Shown here: piece by piece, positions 60,887 through 64,000 of the stretch | Position numbering within the stretch: the first letter of the stretch is position 1 | Layout: the number at the start of each line of letters is the position of its first letter | The notes under the pieces: model-generated | Database searches by the model: none | Told to the model about the DNA's origin: nothing | The model's input: only the letters and a program-made list of their open reading frames with translations | Program-made: the position numbers and the translations under genes | From: Epilithonimonas hungarica | Lineage (GTDB): Bacteria; Bacteroidota; Bacteroidia; Flavobacteriales; Weeksellaceae | Direction: 5' to 3' | Assembly: GCF_900102265.1 (NCBI RefSeq) | Contig: NZ_FNBH01000005.1 | Coordinates: 1 to 64,000, forward strand | DNA length: 64,000 nt

Positions 60887-62335
60887 ATGAAACGACAGAC
60901 AATTAAAGACCTATTAGCAGATTACAAAAAAGTATTACATCACGACATTACCGTTCAGGGTTGGGTTCGGGCTTTCCGTTCCAATCGTTTTATCGCGCTA
61001 AATGATGGTTCTACGATTAATAATTTGCAAATCGTGGTTGATTTTGAAAGTTTTGATGAGGAAACCATCAAGAAAATCAATACGGCTTCGTCTTTGAAAA
61101 TTGTAGGTGAAGTGGTGGAAAGCCAAGGCGCGGGACAAACCGTGGAAATCATTGCGAAAAAAATCACGATTCTGGGTGACAATTTCTTTGAGGAATTGCA
61201 ATCAACGATTCTTCAGCCAAAGAAACACAGTTTGGAAAAATTGCGTGAGCAGGCGCATTTGAGATTCAGAACCAATGTTTTTGGGGCGGTTTTCAGAATC
61301 CGTCACTCGGTGAGTTTTGCGATTCACTCTTTCTTTAATCAAAATCAATTTTTCTACATCAATACGCCAATCATCACTGGCGCTGATGCAGAAGGCGCTG
61401 GCGAAATGTTCGGCGTTACGAATTTCGACCTTAACAATATGCCGAAAACCGAAGAAGGAGAAATTGATTTTTCTCAGGACTTTTTCGGAAAGAAAACCAA
61501 CTTGACTGTTTCAGGACAATTGGAAGGTGAAACTGCAGCGATGGGATTGGGAAGAATTTACACTTTCGGACCTACTTTCCGTGCAGAAAATTCTAATACA
61601 ACGCGTCACTTAGCTGAGTTTTGGATGATTGAGCCAGAAGTGGCGTTCAACAATCTTGAAAATAACATCGACCTTGCTGAGGATTTCTTGAAATATGTGA
61701 TTCAGTACGTTTTGGATAACTGCAAAGACGATTTGGAATTCCTTGACAAACGTTTCGAAGAAGAGCAAAAAGGAAAGCCTGAAAAAGACAGAGCTAAAGA
61801 AGGCTTGATTGAAAAACTTCAAAACGTGGTAGCGAAGCGTTTCAAGAGAGTTTCTTACACGGAAGCGATTGAGATTTTATTAAACTCGAAGGAAAATAAA
61901 AAAGGAAAATTCCAATATCCGATTGAGAAATGGGGAACAGATTTGCAGTCTGAGCACGAGAGATATTTAGTGGAGAAACACTTTGAAACGCCAGTTGTTC
62001 TTTTCGATTATCCGAAAGAAATCAAAGCTTTCTATATGAAACTGAATGACGACGGAAAAACAGTTGCCGCAATGGATGTTCTTTTCCCAGGAATTGGCGA
62101 AATCATCGGCGGTTCTGAAAGAGAAGCGAGACACGATGTTCTTCTTGAGAAAATGAAAGATTTTGGTGTTGACGAGCACGAACTTTGGTGGTATCTTGAC
62201 ACTAGAAAATTCGGTTCTGTTCCGCACGCTGGATTTGGTTTAGGTCTTGAAAGATTGGTACTTTTCGTAACCGGAATGACGAATATCAGAGATGTGATTC
62301 CTTTCCCAAGAACACCTAAAAATGCAGAATTTTAG
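60887..62335 (+). CDS. asnS: Asparaginyl-tRNA synthetase
   Basis: Charges tRNA-Asn. 482 residues of class II: N-terminal OB-fold anticodon domain ([20 protein letters not shown], about 22-41), motif 1 region around [16 protein letters not shown], motif 2 [21 protein letters not shown] (fRAE core), motif 3 [15 protein letters not shown] at the end. Normal length. Confidence 0.96.
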   Translation: MKRQTIKDLLADYKKVLHHDITVQGWVRAFRSNRFIALNDGSTINNLQIVVDFESFDEETIKKINTASSLKIVGEVVESQGAGQTVEIIAKKITILGDNFFEELQSTILQPKKHSLEKLREQAHLRFRTNVFGAVFRIRHSVSFAIHSFFNQNQFFYINTPIITGADAEGAGEMFGVTNFDLNNMPKTEEGEIDFSQDFFGKKTNLTVSGQLEGETAAMGLGRIYTFGPTFRAENSNTTRHLAEFWMIEPEVAFNNLENNIDLAEDFLKYVIQYVLDNCKDDLEFLDKRFEEEQKGKPEKDRAKEGLIEKLQNVVAKRFKRVSYTEAIEILLNSKENKKGKFQYPIEKWGTDLQSEHERYLVEKHFETPVVLFDYPKEIKAFYMKLNDDGKTVAAMDVLFPGIGEIIGGSEREARHDVLLEKMKDFGVDEHELWWYLDTRKFGSVPHAGFGLGLERLVLFVTGMTNIRDVIPFPRTPKNAEF

Positions 62336-62360
62336 AAACTGACTAAATATAAAAAAAGCA

Positions 62361-62392
62361 AAAAAACCTTCAGAAATTCTGAAGGTTTTTTT
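62361..62392 (+). terminator. Terminator of asnS
   Basis: CCTTCAG pairs with CTGAAGG around AAATT, flanked by A and T runs. Confidence 0.85.
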
Positions 62393-62494
62393 AATGCTAA
62401 ATATCATTCATCAAAAATCGTGCTAAACTTATTGTTTTTAAAAAATATTTTTCTAACTTCGTAAAGTTGACTTTAATTGACAAATATCAAAATT

Positions 62495-63958
62495 ATGCTA
62501 AAGCAAAATCTACAACTTAAACTCGGACAAAAATTAGCGCCTCAACAAATTCAGTTGATGAAGTTGATCCAGCTTCATACTTTGGAATTTGAAGAAGAAC
62601 TTGAAAGAGAATTGGAAGAAAATCCTGCTTTAGAAAAAGTAGAGGACGAAAATTCCGAAGAAGAATATCCAAAAGCTGATGAAGAATACGAAAGCGAAGG
62701 CAATGAGAGCATCGAAACCGATTTTGATGTTGACGAATATCTTTATGATGACGAGCCAAGTTACAAAACCGCTTCCAGCAATTATTCTGCAGACGATGAA
62801 GAATTTGACAACCAATCTCTTTTAACAGAAGGACAAACGCTTTATGATTATCTTTTGGAACAGATCCGCCTTTCAAGCATTGATGAAGAAGATCTGAAAA
62901 TCGCAGAATATCTTATAGGAAATCTTGATACAGACGGTTATCTGAGAAGAGAGATCAAATCAATCGTTGATGACCTTGCTTTTTCACAAGGTGTTTATAC
63001 AACACAGGAAAAAGTGACCGATATTTTGGAAAATTATGTCCAGAAATTGGATCCGCCAGGTGTTGGAGCAAGAGACCTGAGGGAATGTCTGCTTTTACAA
63101 ATCGAGAAAAAAGTAAGCTCTGATTCCTCCGTGATCTTGGCTGGAAATATTTTACGTAATCAATTTGATGCGCTTGCTAATAAACATTACAACAAGATCC
63201 TTCAAAAATATGACATCGATGAAGAAGATCTGAAAGGCGCTTTGGACGAGATTTCCAGATTGTCGCCAAAAGTTGGTGGAAATTTTGACACGCAGACTAT
63301 TACTATCAATCAAGAGATCATCCCAGATTTTGTGATCCAGGTAAAGGATAATCAAGTCATTCCAACATTAAACAACAAAAATGCACCATCTCTTCGTGTT
63401 TCTGACGAGTACAAAGAGATCCTTACAACTTATTCTCACGACAAAAAATCTGCAGAACACAAGCAGGCCGCACTATTCATCAAACAGAAATTAGATGCAG
63501 CAAAATGGTACATCGATGCGATCAATCAAAGACAAAATACACTTCTGCAAACCATTACGGCGATCGTAAAACTTCAGAAAGATTATTTCATTTCCGGCGA
63601 TGAGAAGAACATCAGACCAATGATCCTGAAAGATGTTGCTGACATTACAGGATTTGATATCTCTACAATCTCCAGAGTTGTAAAAAGCAAATATGCTGAC
63701 ACCCCGAACGGAATTATCTATTTGAAAAACTTATTCTCAGATTCGCTAACAAATGATGATGGCGAAGAGGTTTCAACAAAAGAAATCAAACAGCATTTGC
63801 AGGAAGCGATTGACAAAGAAAATAAAAGAAAACCTTACACGGACGATGCTCTTGTAGGGATCCTGAAAGAAAAAGGGTATAACATAGCAAGAAGAACTAT
63901 TGCTAAATATCGCGAACAACTGAATATTCCAGTTGCAAGATTGAGAAAAGAATTATAA
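62495..63958 (+). CDS. rpoN: RNA polymerase sigma-54 factor
   Basis: Alternative sigma factor for -24/-12 promoters needing an AAA+ activator. 487 residues: region I Q-rich (MLKQNLQLKLGQKLAPQQIQ, LIQLHTLEFEEELERELEENP), a strongly acidic region II (about 45-110), core-binding region III, and the RpoN box ARRTIAKYRE near the C-terminus. A start at 62477 would add six residues; the ATG before LKQNLQLKL is chosen. Its target promoters cannot be identified here. Confidence 0.95.
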   Translation: MLKQNLQLKLGQKLAPQQIQLMKLIQLHTLEFEEELERELEENPALEKVEDENSEEEYPKADEEYESEGNESIETDFDVDEYLYDDEPSYKTASSNYSADDEEFDNQSLLTEGQTLYDYLLEQIRLSSIDEEDLKIAEYLIGNLDTDGYLRREIKSIVDDLAFSQGVYTTQEKVTDILENYVQKLDPPGVGARDLRECLLLQIEKKVSSDSSVILAGNILRNQFDALANKHYNKILQKYDIDEEDLKGALDEISRLSPKVGGNFDTQTITINQEIIPDFVIQVKDNQVIPTLNNKNAPSLRVSDEYKEILTTYSHDKKSAEHKQAALFIKQKLDAAKWYIDAINQRQNTLLQTITAIVKLQKDYFISGDEKNIRPMILKDVADITGFDISTISRVVKSKYADTPNGIIYLKNLFSDSLTNDDGEEVSTKEIKQHLQEAIDKENKRKPYTDDALVGILKEKGYNIARRTIAKYREQLNIPVARLRKEL

Positions 63959-63966
63959 TAGACCAG

Positions 63967-63997
63967 AATCCCGAAGTAATTTCGGGATTTTTCTTTT
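63967..63997 (+). terminator. Terminator of rpoN
   Basis: AATCCCGAA pairs perfectly with TTCGGGATT around GTAAT, followed by TTTCTTTTT. Confidence 0.85.
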
Positions 63998-64000
63998 TAT

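Noticed and set aside
1-64000. CRISPR arrays, tRNA genes, prophage or insertion-sequence genes
   Set aside because: None was seen: no regular spaced repeats with unique spacers, no clover-leaf in the gaps, no transposase or integrase motif.

Overview
The window is a 64 kb piece of a Flavobacteriia chromosome, most likely Chryseobacterium or a close Weeksellaceae relative. The signs are low G+C, promoters of the Bacteroidetes type (TTG, 18-21 bp, TAnnTTTG) with almost no Shine-Dalgarno sequences, type IX secretion (T9SS) C-terminal domains, a PorX-type regulator, DUF4292, DUF4254, a GH92 mannosidase and a split rpsP-rimM / trmD arrangement. Nothing looks like a phage, plasmid, insertion sequence or CRISPR array, and I see no tRNA gene. 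The window is mainly housekeeping with one accessory-looking island.

Layout. 1-880: three tandem minus-strand promoters about 133 bp apart, pointing off the left edge (probably an rRNA operon leader), then a long AT-rich gap with two DnaA-box matches. 0.9-5.1 kb: ribB with a degenerate RibA domain, an M1 peptidase and a 2,4-dienoyl-CoA-reductase-like enzyme. 5.2-12.5 kb: a redox/detoxification island made of three tandem modules, each 'operator - oxidoreductase - AraC regulator', followed by a divergent HxlR regulator and azoreductase pair. 12.6-25.6 kb: pyrC, GH92, flippase, sugar nucleotidyltransferase, a cell-envelope operon (DUF4292, EnvC-like, TatA, DUF4254, lipoprotein, the real ribA), HU, panD and a flippase-like membrane protein. 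25.6-41 kb: DUF2130, uvrC, two tandem giant T9SS repeat proteins, a gingipain-like C25 protease, TRIC channel, xth and porX. 41-51 kb: rng, a 30-residue COX24-like protein, HU, mutY, a cobalamin riboswitch with btuB and a BtuG-like lipoprotein, ndh, trmD, serine hydrolase and a GreA-like factor. 51-64 kb: nitroreductase, a T9SS type B protein, rpsP-rimM, serine hydrolase, two regulators, a lipoprotein, a CDP-alcohol phosphatidyltransferase, asnS and rpoN.

How the parts work together. Vitamin B12 uptake (44.3-47.4 kb) is one riboswitch-controlled unit. T9SS cargo (28.9-37.5 and 52.2-54.5 kb) sits near porX, the regulator of that system. The riboflavin genes are functionally split: the fused protein at 0.9 kb has lost its GTP cyclohydrolase II zinc site, while a free-standing ribA with that site is at 22.9 kb.

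The most notable signal is the AraC island. In front of each of its three enzymes there is a direct repeat of a GGCTACAA-like half-site with exactly 21 bp between repeat starts. In each case the start of the second half-site lies exactly 27 bp from the start of a -7 element that has lost its usual leading T. The three AraC proteins have nearly identical DNA-binding C-termini. This looks like a triplicated, activator-dependent regulatory circuit. Several families of dispersed palindromic intergenic repeats, some in three copies, are also recorded.
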